This document shows positions 8,892 through 17,813 of a stretch of DNA of 64,000 bases, in pieces; within the stretch, counting starts at the first letter, position 1, and each line of letters starts with the position of its first letter. The notes beneath the pieces were generated by a model. It worked only from the letters and a program-made list of their open reading frames with translations, was not told the origin of the DNA and made no database searches. Made by a program: the position numbers and the translations under genes. The stretch covers positions 1 through 64,000 of the forward strand of contig CAVQSV010000010.1 of the NCBI GenBank assembly GCA_963716095.1, read 5' to 3'. Source of the stretch: Sva-07 sp963716095 (GTDB lineage Bacteria > Actinomycetota > Acidimicrobiia > Acidimicrobiales > Ilumatobacteraceae).

Positions 8892-9158
8892 CTAGCTCTT
8901 CTTGGCAGCCTTCTGGAGCCGCTTCGCGGCGCGCCCGATCGGCTCGAGGTGTCGGTGGTCGAGATCGCCGATCTCGGCGCCGTTCTCGAACAGGACCCGA
9001 TACCGCTGCCAGTTGAAACCGTTGGCGAGAATGACCTTGCCCTCGGTGCCGACCGGCACGCCATGGATCTCCACAGTCGTGCGGACCTTGTCGTTCATCC
9101 GCAGGTCGATCTGTCCGGCGTGCGGGGTGGCGAGGGCGTGCGGCTTCCAGTACTGCAT
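8892..9158 (-). CDS. Small conserved hypothetical protein, 88 aa
   Basis: Begins MQYWKPHALATPHAGQID and ends with a basic helix KRLQKAAKKS. A central beta-rich stretch (VEIHGVPVGTEGKVILANGF, then RYRVLFENGAEIG) resembles a small SH3/KOW-like barrel. ATG 9158 is chosen because CAGAAT lies 8 nt upstream. An upstream ATG at 9257 keeps the frame open but adds an Arg-rich segment typical of noncoding DNA. Function unknown. Confidence 0.55.
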   Translation of the reverse strand: MQYWKPHALATPHAGQIDLRMNDKVRTTVEIHGVPVGTEGKVILANGFNWQRYRVLFENGAEIGDLDHRHLEPIGRAAKRLQKAAKKS

Positions 9159-9286
9159 CGTCTGCCATTCTGCCCGGTCGAGGCCCCAACGCGCGACTTC
9201 GTCCGCAACCGCTCTTCGGGGACGGCGCCGGAACCACCTCCGGAGCCGGCCCGGCACAGCCCGATCCGCGACTTCGAGTCCGCCGA

Positions 9287-9292
9287 TACACT
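9287..9292 (+). promoter_or_regulatory. -10 box TACACT before tig
   Basis: TACACT lies 9 nt before GTG 9302, and no Shine-Dalgarno sequence is present between them. Confidence 0.5.
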
Positions 9293-9301
9293 CGCCGACC
9301 T

Positions 9302-10759
9302 GTGAAGAGTTCGGTCGAGGCCCTCGAGGGCAACAAAGTCAAGCTGTACGTCGAAGTCGAAGAAGCGGAGTTCGATCACGACATCGACCGTGCCTTCAAG
9401 CTGATCGCGAAGGAGGTGAACCTCCCCGGATTCCGTGCAGGCAAGGCACCTCGGAAGGTGCTCGAAGCTCGAATCGGCATCGGAGCCGCCCGCGAGCAGG
9501 CTCTGCGCGACGCCGTTCCGCAGTACCTGGCGAAGGCGGTTCGAGAGCATGACGTCGACCTGATCGCCACACCCGAGGTCGAGATCACCGACGGCACCGA
9601 GTCGGGCCCGGTCGAGTTCGATGCGACCTGTGAGATCCGCCCGACGATCGCGGTGGAGGGTCATGGCGAACTCCGCGTCGAACTGCCCTCGCTCGAGGTC
9701 ACCGACGACGATCTCGCCGAAGCCCATCAGGCAGAACTCAAGCGCACCGCGAGCCTGGTCGACGCCGACCGTCCCGCGGAAGCGGGAGACTTCCTCACCA
9801 TCGACCTGGCCGCCACCCGTGACGGCGAGGAACTGTTGGGGCTCAACACCGAAGACTTCTCCTACGAGCTCGGCCAGGGCTGGGTCACCGAGGACTTCGA
9901 CGAGCACCTGACCGGCGCCTCCGTCGGTGACGAGATCGCATTCACCTCCACCCCGAAGGGCCTCGAGGAAGAAGCCGACTTCGTGGTCAAGGTCACCGCC
10001 GTCCAGACCTCGGTCGCTCCCGAACTGACCGACGACTGGGTGTCGGAGAACCTCGGCGAGTTCGACACCGTCGACGAATGGAACGAGAGCCTGCGCGAGT
10101 CGCAGGTCGAGCAGAAGCTCAACGAAGCCCGCCAGAGCGTGGTCCGAGCGATCAACGAGGCCCTTGCCGAACTCGTCGAGGTCGAAGTTCCCGACGCCAT
10201 GGTCGACGCCGACCTCAACCAGCGGGTCCAGGGCACCGTCGAGCAGTTCCAGGCGCAGGGCATCGACCTCGGCCAATGGCTCGCAGCCACCGGCCAGGGA
10301 CCCGACGACTTCATCGAGTCGATGCGCGGCGCCTCCGTCGAGGCGGTCAAGGTCGATCTTGCGCTTCGCGCGGTGGCCGACGCCGAGTCGATCGAGGTCG
10401 AGCCCGACGACTTCGAGCGCGAGTACGCCCGCATGGCCATGCAGTACGGACAGAAGGCCAAGGACATCCGCAAGGCCTACGAAGACAACGAGGCCGTGCC
10501 GGAGCTCGCAGCCCAGATCCGCAAGTCGAAGGCATTCGACTGGTTGCTCCACAACGTCGACTTCGTCGACCCCGATGGCGCGCCGATCGATCGTGACACG
10601 CTCCTCGGGCACAGCCACGACGACGACCACGATCACGAGGGCGGCGAAGCCGACGTGCAGGCGGCCGCCGCTGCAGTCATTGCGGCCACCGATGCCGCTG
10701 CAACCGAACCGGACACCGACCAGACCAGCGATCAGGACCCCGAAGAGGAGACGTCATGA
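9302..10759 (+). CDS. tig: Trigger factor, ribosome-associated chaperone and peptidyl-prolyl isomerase
   Basis: 485 residues. The ribosome-binding signature GFRAGKAP is at residues 43-50, an FKBP-type isomerase domain at about 155-240, and the helical chaperone C-domain at about 260-430. It binds L23 at the exit tunnel and shields nascent chains. After residue 437 there is an unusual tail, first His/Asp-rich (HSHDDDHDHEGGE), then Ala-rich and acidic. The start is GTG 9302. The last bases overlap clpP (ATGA), so chaperone and protease are co-translated, an arrangement conserved in many bacteria. Confidence 0.97.
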   Translation: MKSSVEALEGNKVKLYVEVEEAEFDHDIDRAFKLIAKEVNLPGFRAGKAPRKVLEARIGIGAAREQALRDAVPQYLAKAVREHDVDLIATPEVEITDGTESGPVEFDATCEIRPTIAVEGHGELRVELPSLEVTDDDLAEAHQAELKRTASLVDADRPAEAGDFLTIDLAATRDGEELLGLNTEDFSYELGQGWVTEDFDEHLTGASVGDEIAFTSTPKGLEEEADFVVKVTAVQTSVAPELTDDWVSENLGEFDTVDEWNESLRESQVEQKLNEARQSVVRAINEALAELVEVEVPDAMVDADLNQRVQGTVEQFQAQGIDLGQWLAATGQGPDDFIESMRGASVEAVKVDLALRAVADAESIEVEPDDFEREYARMAMQYGQKAKDIRKAYEDNEAVPELAAQIRKSKAFDWLLHNVDFVDPDGAPIDRDTLLGHSHDDDHDHEGGEADVQAAAAAVIAATDAAATEPDTDQTSDQDPEEETS

Positions 10760-11388
10760 ATCTCGATGCGGTGAACTACCTCGTTCCCAACGTCGTCGAA
10801 CAGACGAGCCGTGGCGAACGTGCCTACGACCTGTACAGCCGGATGTTGAAGGACAACATCATCTTCCTGCAGACCCCGGTCGACGACCAGATCGCCAGCC
10901 TGCTCTGTGCGCAGTTGATCCACCTCGAGTCGGAGAACCCCGACAAGGACATCAACATCTACATCAACAGCCCCGGCGGTGACATCACGGCGCTGTTCGC
11001 GATCTACGACACGATGCAGTTCATCAAGAACGACATCGCCACGATCTGCCTCGGCCAGGCAGCGTCCGCTGCTGCGGTGTTGCTCGCTGCCGGCACCAAG
11101 GGCAAGCGCCTGGCCCTCCCGCACAGCCGAGTGCTGCTGCATCAGCCGAGCGGCCAGGTCGGCTACGGCCAGGTCACCGATCTCGAGCTGGCAGCCAAGG
11201 AGATCATGCGCATGCGCGAGCTGCTCGACGGAATTCTCGCGGAGCACACCGGCCAGCCGATCGAGCGGATTCACGCCGACACCGACCGTGACTTCGTCAT
11301 GGAGGCGGACGAGGCGCTCGAATATGGCATCATCGACAGAGTGATCTCGTCTCGCGAGGCGGTGGACCGCACCGGTCCCATCCGCTGA
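10756..11388 (+). CDS. clpP: ATP-dependent Clp protease proteolytic subunit
   Basis: 210 residues, normal for ClpP. The catalytic triad is visible as Ser104 (GQAASAAAV), His129 (LLHQPSG) and Asp178 (DTDRDF), with the oxyanion segment NSPGG at 71-75. It forms the tetradecameric peptidase chamber fed by the ClpX encoded next. Its ATG overlaps the tig stop. Many actinobacteria carry two clpP genes in tandem, but only one is present here, so a second must be elsewhere or absent. Confidence 0.97.
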   Translation: MNLDAVNYLVPNVVEQTSRGERAYDLYSRMLKDNIIFLQTPVDDQIASLLCAQLIHLESENPDKDINIYINSPGGDITALFAIYDTMQFIKNDIATICLGQAASAAAVLLAAGTKGKRLALPHSRVLLHQPSGQVGYGQVTDLELAAKEIMRMRELLDGILAEHTGQPIERIHADTDRDFVMEADEALEYGIIDRVISSREAVDRTGPIR

Positions 11389-11532
11389 TCGGGCGAGGTC
11401 CGGTCCGATTCGTCGGGCGGGTCCACGATTCGTGAAGGTGGATGCGCCAAACTGACGGGCTTCTCAGGACTGCCCGTCGCGGGCGATCCGTAACCGCACG
11501 GCGCACGAACATCACGAAGGGGTACCGATCAA

Positions 11533-12855
11533 GTGGCGAAATTCGGCGACACCGGCGAACTGTTGAAGTGCTCCTTCTGCGGCAAGTCGCAGAAGCAGGT
11601 CAAGAAGCTGATCGCTGGTCCGGGTGTGTACATCTGCGACGAGTGCATCGACCTGTGCAACGAGATCATCGAAGAAGAGCTCACCGAGACCGCCGAGCTC
11701 ACGTTCGACAACCTGCCCAATCCGCGTGAAGTGCGCGCCTTCCTCGACGACTACGTGGTCGGACAGGAATCGGCCAAGAAGATTCTCTCGGTCGCCGTGT
11801 ACAACCACTACCGGCGCATCCAGAACCAGAACCAGGCCACCACGGTCGGCCGTCGTGACGAGGTCGAGCTGGCCAAGTCGAACATTCTGCTGCTCGGGCC
11901 CACCGGCTGCGGCAAGACCCACCTCGCGCAGACGCTTGCCCGCCAGCTCAACGTGCCGTTCGCCGTTGCTGACGCGACCGCACTCACCGAGGCGGGCTAC
12001 GTCGGCGAAGATGTCGAGAACATCCTGCTCAAACTGATCCAGGCTGCCGACTTCGATGTGAAACGCGCCGAGACCGGGATCGTCTACATCGACGAGATCG
12101 ACAAGGTCGCCCGCAAGAGCGAGAACCCCTCGATCACCCGCGACGTGTCGGGTGAGGGTGTGCAGCAGGCCTTGCTGAAGATCCTCGAAGGCACGCAGGC
12201 GTCGGTGCCGCCGCAGGGCGGGCGCAAGCACCCGCACCAAGAGTTCATCCAGATCGACACCACCAACGTGCTGTTCATCCTCGGAGGTGCGTTTGCCGGC
12301 CTCGAGCAGATCATCGAATCGCGCATCGGTCACAAGGGCGTCGGCTTCCACGGCACGGTTCGCTCGGCAGTCGACCGGGATCCGGGCGAACTGTTCGCCC
12401 AGGTCCTCCCGGAGGATCTCGTCAAGTTCGGCATGATCCCCGAGTTCATCGGCCGCCTCCCGATGATCGGCGCCGTCGGCAGCCTGGATCGCGAAGCGCT
12501 CGTTCAGATCCTCGTCGAGCCGAAGAACAGCCTGGTCAAGCAGTACGAGAAGGTGTTCTCGTTCGAAGATGTCGAGCTGGAGTTCACCCCCGACGGCCTC
12601 GAGGCGATCGCCGACCAGGCAATCCTGCGTGCCACCGGGGCTCGCGGGCTCCGGGCGATCCTCGAAGAGGTGCTGCTCAACACGATGTACGACCTGCCGG
12701 GTCGCACCGACATCGGCAAGGTCGTCATCGACGAGAACACCGTGGTCGAGAAGGTCAACCCCACCCTGGTGCCGCGCTCGACCGAGCCGGCAGCGCAAAG
12801 CCGCATCCTGACCGAAACGACGGGGCCGGCCCCTTCCGTTTGGATTGCTCCCTAG
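11533..12855 (+). CDS. clpX: ATP-dependent Clp protease ATPase subunit ClpX
   Basis: 440 residues. The N-terminal zinc-binding domain has Cys13, Cys16, Cys35 and Cys38. The AAA+ core has Walker A GPTGCGKT at 122-129 and Walker B VYIDEID, and the C-terminal small domain carries the sensor-2 region. It unfolds substrates and threads them into ClpP. GTG 11533 follows GAAGGGG by about 10 nt. A 144-bp gap separates it from clpP, so it may have its own promoter. Its TAG stop is also the first half of the folC -10 box. Confidence 0.97.
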   Translation: MAKFGDTGELLKCSFCGKSQKQVKKLIAGPGVYICDECIDLCNEIIEEELTETAELTFDNLPNPREVRAFLDDYVVGQESAKKILSVAVYNHYRRIQNQNQATTVGRRDEVELAKSNILLLGPTGCGKTHLAQTLARQLNVPFAVADATALTEAGYVGEDVENILLKLIQAADFDVKRAETGIVYIDEIDKVARKSENPSITRDVSGEGVQQALLKILEGTQASVPPQGGRKHPHQEFIQIDTTNVLFILGGAFAGLEQIIESRIGHKGVGFHGTVRSAVDRDPGELFAQVLPEDLVKFGMIPEFIGRLPMIGAVGSLDREALVQILVEPKNSLVKQYEKVFSFEDVELEFTPDGLEAIADQAILRATGARGLRAILEEVLLNTMYDLPGRTDIGKVVIDENTVVEKVNPTLVPRSTEPAAQSRILTETTGPAPSVWIAP

Positions 12856-12858
12856 CCT
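12853..12858 (+). promoter_or_regulatory. -10 box TAGCCT before folC, overlapping the clpX stop codon
   Basis: TAGCCT lies 9 nt before ATG 12868. Its TAG is the clpX stop codon, so one triplet serves two purposes. Confidence 0.5.
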
Positions 12859-12867
12859 GAACGGCTC

Positions 12868-14157
12868 ATGACCTACGACGAGGCGCTCGCCTATCTCGAC
12901 GAGCACGCCACCTACGAGAAGACCGGCCGGATCGAATCGCCGTCGACCGACACCATCGAGGCGTTCTGTGCAGCGATGGGCGACCCCCAGCATGCTGCCC
13001 CGGTCATCCACCTCACCGGCACGAACGGCAAGGGCTCGACCGCCCAGATGATCTCTCGGTTGCTCGTCGCGAGCGGTCTCACGGTCGGGACCTACGCCAG
13101 CCCGCACCTCGAACGCGTCAACGAGCGGATCACCCGCAATCTCGAACCGATCTCCGACGACGACTTCGCCGAACAGATCGCCGCAGTCGCCGACCTCGAA
13201 GCGATCGTGGGGCGCCGTCCCGGCTACTTCGAGATCATGACCGCTGCTGCGTTCCGATGGTTCGCCGACGTCGCTGTCGACGTGATGGTGATCGAGGTCG
13301 GCCTGCTCGGTCGGTGGGACGCGACCAATGTCGTCGATGCGACCGTGGCGGTCGTCACCAACATCGGCATGGACCACAACGAGTTCGCCGGGCCGACGCT
13401 CGAAGACGTCGCCCGTGAGAAGTCGGGGATCATCAAAGCGCGTTCTGCCACCGTGGTCGGCGAGACCCGTCCCGAACTGGTGTCGATCTTCGCCCAGGCC
13501 GGAGGGGCGAGCATGCTCGTCGCCGAAGACGACTACGAGCTCGCCGGCAACCGTTTGGCCGTCGGTGGTCGGCTGCTCGACATCCGCACCCCGACGACCA
13601 TCTACACCGACGTCTACGTGCCGTTGCACGGTGCGCATCAGGGAACGAACGCTGCCACTGCGCTGGTGGCCGTCGAGACGTTCTTCGCTGCCCCGCTCCC
13701 GGAGGACGTCGTGCTCGAGGGGTTCGCCGAGGTCTCCATGCCGGGACGGTTCGAGGTGCTCGGCCGTCAACCGCTGGCGATCGTCGACGGCGCGCACAAC
13801 CCGACCGGGGCCGACACCTGTGCGCAGGTCTTCTTCGACGACTTCGATCCCGAGGGCCGCCGAATCCTCGTGGTCGGCACCTTGCGTGATCCGGAGGAGA
13901 TGCTCGCAGCACTGCGCGCCGACGAGTTCGATCTCGTCTTCGCCTGCACCGCGCCATCGCCGCGTGGCGTCAAGGCCACCGACGTCGCCGACGCTGCGCG
14001 CCGGATGGGTTGTGACGACGTGTACACCTTCGACACCGTCGAGGCCGCCTGCCAGCGGGCGATGGAGTACGCCGACGGCGACGACGCCGTCCTCGTGACC
14101 GGCAGCCTCTACACCGCCGGTGCCGCCCGCCCCGTCCTGCAGCGCTCCGCCAACTGA
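12868..14157 (+). CDS. folC: Dihydrofolate synthase / folylpolyglutamate synthase
   Basis: 429 residues of the Mur-ligase family. The ATP-binding loop TGTNGKGST is at 50-58, followed by SPHLERVNERI, the central EVGLLGRWDATNVVD, and in the C-terminal domain IVDGAHNPTGAD. It adds glutamate to dihydropteroate and to reduced folates in the cytoplasm. Whether both activities are present cannot be told from sequence, although the single bifunctional enzyme is usual. It is read from its own TAGCCT promoter 12 bp after clpX. Confidence 0.93.
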   Translation: MTYDEALAYLDEHATYEKTGRIESPSTDTIEAFCAAMGDPQHAAPVIHLTGTNGKGSTAQMISRLLVASGLTVGTYASPHLERVNERITRNLEPISDDDFAEQIAAVADLEAIVGRRPGYFEIMTAAAFRWFADVAVDVMVIEVGLLGRWDATNVVDATVAVVTNIGMDHNEFAGPTLEDVAREKSGIIKARSATVVGETRPELVSIFAQAGGASMLVAEDDYELAGNRLAVGGRLLDIRTPTTIYTDVYVPLHGAHQGTNAATALVAVETFFAAPLPEDVVLEGFAEVSMPGRFEVLGRQPLAIVDGAHNPTGADTCAQVFFDDFDPEGRRILVVGTLRDPEEMLAALRADEFDLVFACTAPSPRGVKATDVADAARRMGCDDVYTFDTVEAACQRAMEYADGDDAVLVTGSLYTAGAARPVLQRSAN

Positions 14158-14176
14158 CCCCACCCCGACCCCACTT

Positions 14177-14290
14177 CCGAAAAATGCGCACAGGTGCGCC
14201 ACCGGTGGGCCGATTTGCGCACGTTTCGCAGAGGGCTGGGAACTGTGCGCGGATCGTGGCGCCCACGATCACCCCGTGCGCATTTTTCGG
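14177..14290. repeat. Long palindromic intergenic element, family B copy 1
   Basis: CCGAAAAATGCGCAC at 14177-14191 is perfectly complementary to GTGCGCATTTTTCGG at 14276-14290, and the match continues outward with two mismatches. The 84 bp between contain two smaller related GTGCGC/GCGCAC arms. A diverged relative lies at 42830-42882. It fills the folC-ndk gap and has no ORF, so it could be a REP/MITE-like element or a read-through control structure. Confidence 0.7.
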
Positions 14291-14335
14291 GGTGGGGGAT
14301 CGTCGGGGGAGGGGAGAAGTCGGGCTCGGCGCAGG

Positions 14336-14341
14336 TAGGTT
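14336..14341 (+). promoter_or_regulatory. -10 box TAGGTT before ndk
   Basis: TAGGTT lies 8 nt before ATG 14350, with no Shine-Dalgarno sequence between. Confidence 0.5.
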
Positions 14342-14349
14342 CGGTCGCC

Positions 14350-14760
14350 ATGTCTGATCGCACGCTGGTCCTGTTGAAGCCCGATGCCGTCGAGCGCAAG
14401 CTCGTCGGCGAGATCGTCTCGCGGTTCGAGGCCAAGAACCTCGACCTCGTGGCGATGGACATCCGCTCGCTCGACGCGGACACGCTCGCTCGCCACTACG
14501 AAGAGCACGTCGGCAAGGGCTTCTACACCGACCTCGTCGAGTTCATGAGCCGCGGTCCGGTCGTCGCCATGGTGATCGAGGGCCCCGAGGACACCTGGGA
14601 GGTCGTCCGCGCGATGATGGGCGCAACGAACCCGCGCACGGCCGCACCGGGCACCATCCGTGGTGACCTCGGCATCTTGTTCACCGAGAACCTGGTGCAC
14701 GGCAGCGATTCGCTGGCATCCGCCGAGCGCGAGATCGGGATTTTCTTCCCCAATCTGTAA
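14350..14760 (+). CDS. ndk: Nucleoside diphosphate kinase
   Basis: 136 residues, the usual length. It transfers the gamma phosphate from ATP to NDPs through a phosphohistidine: His117 in ENLVHGSDS. N-terminal TLVLLKPDAVER and the NPRTAAPGTIRGD nucleotide-binding segment are intact. It stands between folC and the mre cluster with its own leaderless-type promoter. Confidence 0.97.
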   Translation: MSDRTLVLLKPDAVERKLVGEIVSRFEAKNLDLVAMDIRSLDADTLARHYEEHVGKGFYTDLVEFMSRGPVVAMVIEGPEDTWEVVRAMMGATNPRTAAPGTIRGDLGILFTENLVHGSDSLASAEREIGIFFPNL

Positions 14761-14840
14761 CATTTCAGGATTCGGGTACCTGGCACGGTAGGTGTGCCGG
14801 TATCAGCATCTTGTGACAGCTCGCGAAAGGTGGCCAGCCA

Positions 14841-15875
<1,035 letters not shown>

Positions 15876-15906
15876 CGCCTCGGCGTCGTCGACCTTCGAG
15901 TCCACC

Positions 15907-17130
15907 ATGGCCATCTACTCCGTCGGGCGCAAGCGGGTCATCCTCGCGCTGCTGCTGACCACTGCGCTGCTGTTGACACTCGACCTTCGCGGCAATGCCG
16001 TGATCGACGCAGGGCGCGATGGCTTCACACAGGTGATGCGACCGGTCGAGACCGCAACCGGCGTGGTCACCAATCCGATCGAGCGGATGTGGAAGGGCAT
16101 CACCGAATACGACGATCTCGAGGAGGAGAACCTGGCGCTGCAGGAGCAGGTCGACCGGTTGATCGGTACGCAGGCGGCCGCCGAGGCGGCGGTGATCGAA
16201 GGTCAGGAACTGCAGGCGCTCTACAGCCTCCCGTCGCTGTCGGGCATCGACACCGAGGTCGCACGCGTGGTCGGTGCGGCGGCGAACAACCTCGATCAGG
16301 TCATCGAGATCAACAAGGGCAGCTCCAGCGGTATCGCTGTCGGCATGGCCGTGGTCAACCAGGCCGGCCTCGTCGGCAAGGTCACCCAGGTCACCCGCAC
16401 CACTGCCAGGGTGATGCTGGTGACCGACAGTCGCTATTCGGTTGCTGTCAAGGTCACCTCGTCGTCGGGGATCGACGATCTGGTCCCGACCAACACGTCG
16501 CCGTCCGGGTTGACCCCCTCGGAGATCGAGGCCGCCCGCACGACAACGACGACCGTTCCGGCGCTCCCGGGGCCGGTCATCCCCGGTGTGACCCTGCCGG
16601 ACGGCTCGCCCGTACCCGACACGACGCTGCCCGGTGCGGCGGTCGGCGCGGACGGCGAGCCGATCCTCGACCCGAACACGGGCGAGCGGCTCACTGCAGA
16701 GCAGATCGCAGGGCTGAACGATCTCGCCGCCCAGGAGGCGGCCGCGAGCACGTCCACCACATCCACCACGCTGCCCGGTGGCCCCGGTGTCGACTCGACG
16801 CCGGCCACGACGACCACCACGACGATCGCCGAGGTCATCGAGAAGGAGTACGGCGCACTCGAAGGACGTGGCCGGTTGCGGCTGCCGCAGATCAAGTTCG
16901 TTCAGGACTCGCCGTCGTTGTCAGAGCTGGTGGTCGGCGACCTGGTCGAGACCGCTGGCGGCTCCGAGAGCCTCGCCCCGACGGGCATCCCGGTCGGACG
17001 TGTGGTCAACCGAGCCGACCGTCCTGGGTCTGGTGGGCCGTTGCTCGACGTCGAGCTGTACGCCGATCTGGGCCGCCTGAACTTCGTGCGAGTGGTGCTC
17101 TACAAGCCGCTGTCCGAAGTCGACCAGTAA
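15907..17130 (+). CDS. mreC: Rod shape-determining protein MreC
   Basis: 407 residues. One membrane anchor (about 10-30), a coiled coil (about 65-100) and a periplasm-side beta domain. The beta domain is interrupted at about residues 205-310 by a low-complexity Thr/Ser/Pro/Gly insertion with runs such as TSTTSTTLPGGP. MreC proteins usually lack such a segment, and the total is roughly 100 residues longer than common homologues. It links MreB to PBP2. ATG 15907 is 31 bp after mreB. Confidence 0.92.
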   Translation: MAIYSVGRKRVILALLLTTALLLTLDLRGNAVIDAGRDGFTQVMRPVETATGVVTNPIERMWKGITEYDDLEEENLALQEQVDRLIGTQAAAEAAVIEGQELQALYSLPSLSGIDTEVARVVGAAANNLDQVIEINKGSSSGIAVGMAVVNQAGLVGKVTQVTRTTARVMLVTDSRYSVAVKVTSSSGIDDLVPTNTSPSGLTPSEIEAARTTTTTVPALPGPVIPGVTLPDGSPVPDTTLPGAAVGADGEPILDPNTGERLTAEQIAGLNDLAAQEAAASTSTTSTTLPGGPGVDSTPATTTTTTIAEVIEKEYGALEGRGRLRLPQIKFVQDSPSLSELVVGDLVETAGGSESLAPTGIPVGRVVNRADRPGSGGPLLDVELYADLGRLNFVRVVLYKPLSEVDQ

Positions 17131-17136
17131 GCGTCG

Positions 17137-17676
17137 ATGTTCGCGTCGTTCGTGCAGGGCCCGCTGGTGCGGGTGATTCCCCTCGGCCTGGTCCTGCTCG
17201 CTTTGCAGCGCACGATCTTCGTCGAGATCCAGGTCGGCGGGGTGATCATCCAGATCATGATGGCGATGGCGGCCGCGGCCGGGGTCGCGGGCGGCAGCGA
17301 GCGTGGTGCAATCGTCGGATTCGTGTTCGGGGTCATGTTCGACCTGGCCGAAGGCACCCCGCTCGGCTCGACGGCCACGGCCATGACGCTCGCCGGCGCC
17401 GTCGGCGGCCTGCTGGCGTTGATCGCCGCCGACCCGCACTGGTGGCTCGAGGCGATCTTCACCTCGCTCGGCACCGCCGTGGGGGTCGTGATGATTCCGG
17501 TGACTCGGGCGTTCATCGGTGAACCTGCGCCGTTCCAGGGCGAGCTCGGCATCGTGGTCGTGGTGGCGGCAGCCTCGGCAGCGGTGATGAGCCCGCTGCT
17601 GGTGCCACTCGGGCGATGGTGCCTGCGCATGCGCAGGCCCGAATGGAAACAACCCATCGACGAACCGGTGCAGTGA
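17137..17676 (+). CDS. mreD: Rod shape-determining protein MreD
   Basis: 179 residues, almost entirely hydrophobic, with about five membrane segments. Sequence similarity in this family is weak; the call rests on size, hydropathy, the typical GFVFGVMFDLAEGTPLGSTA segment and its position 6 bp after mreC and before mrdA. It is an inner-membrane partner of MreC in the elongasome. Confidence 0.88.
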   Translation: MFASFVQGPLVRVIPLGLVLLALQRTIFVEIQVGGVIIQIMMAMAAAAGVAGGSERGAIVGFVFGVMFDLAEGTPLGSTATAMTLAGAVGGLLALIAADPHWWLEAIFTSLGTAVGVVMIPVTRAFIGEPAPFQGELGIVVVVAAASAAVMSPLLVPLGRWCLRMRRPEWKQPIDEPVQ

Positions 17677-17761
17677 GGGCGTCGAACTCGCGCTCGGCAG
17701 GCGTGTTCGCTGTCACGAGAATGTTCGACGACCTGATCGATACGGGCCGCAACGCGTTTGT

Positions 17762-17781
17762 AACATGCGTGACGTCATGTT
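17762..17781. promoter_or_regulatory. AACATG-N8-CATGTT inverted repeat upstream of mrdA
   Basis: AACATG and CATGTT flank CGTGACGT in the 137-bp mreD-mrdA gap, 32 bp before ATG 17814. Size and position fit an operator or a promoter-proximal site, but no regulator can be named. Confidence 0.3.
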
Positions 17782-17813
17782 GATTCGGATTCCGACCATC
17801 GAGGCCGCACGCG

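Noticed and set aside
11512..14202. An 896-codon open frame on the reverse strand opposite clpX and folC
   Set aside because: It mirrors two well-supported genes, and its Asp/Gly/Arg/Val-rich translation has no domain. Long antisense frames are normal in GC-rich DNA.
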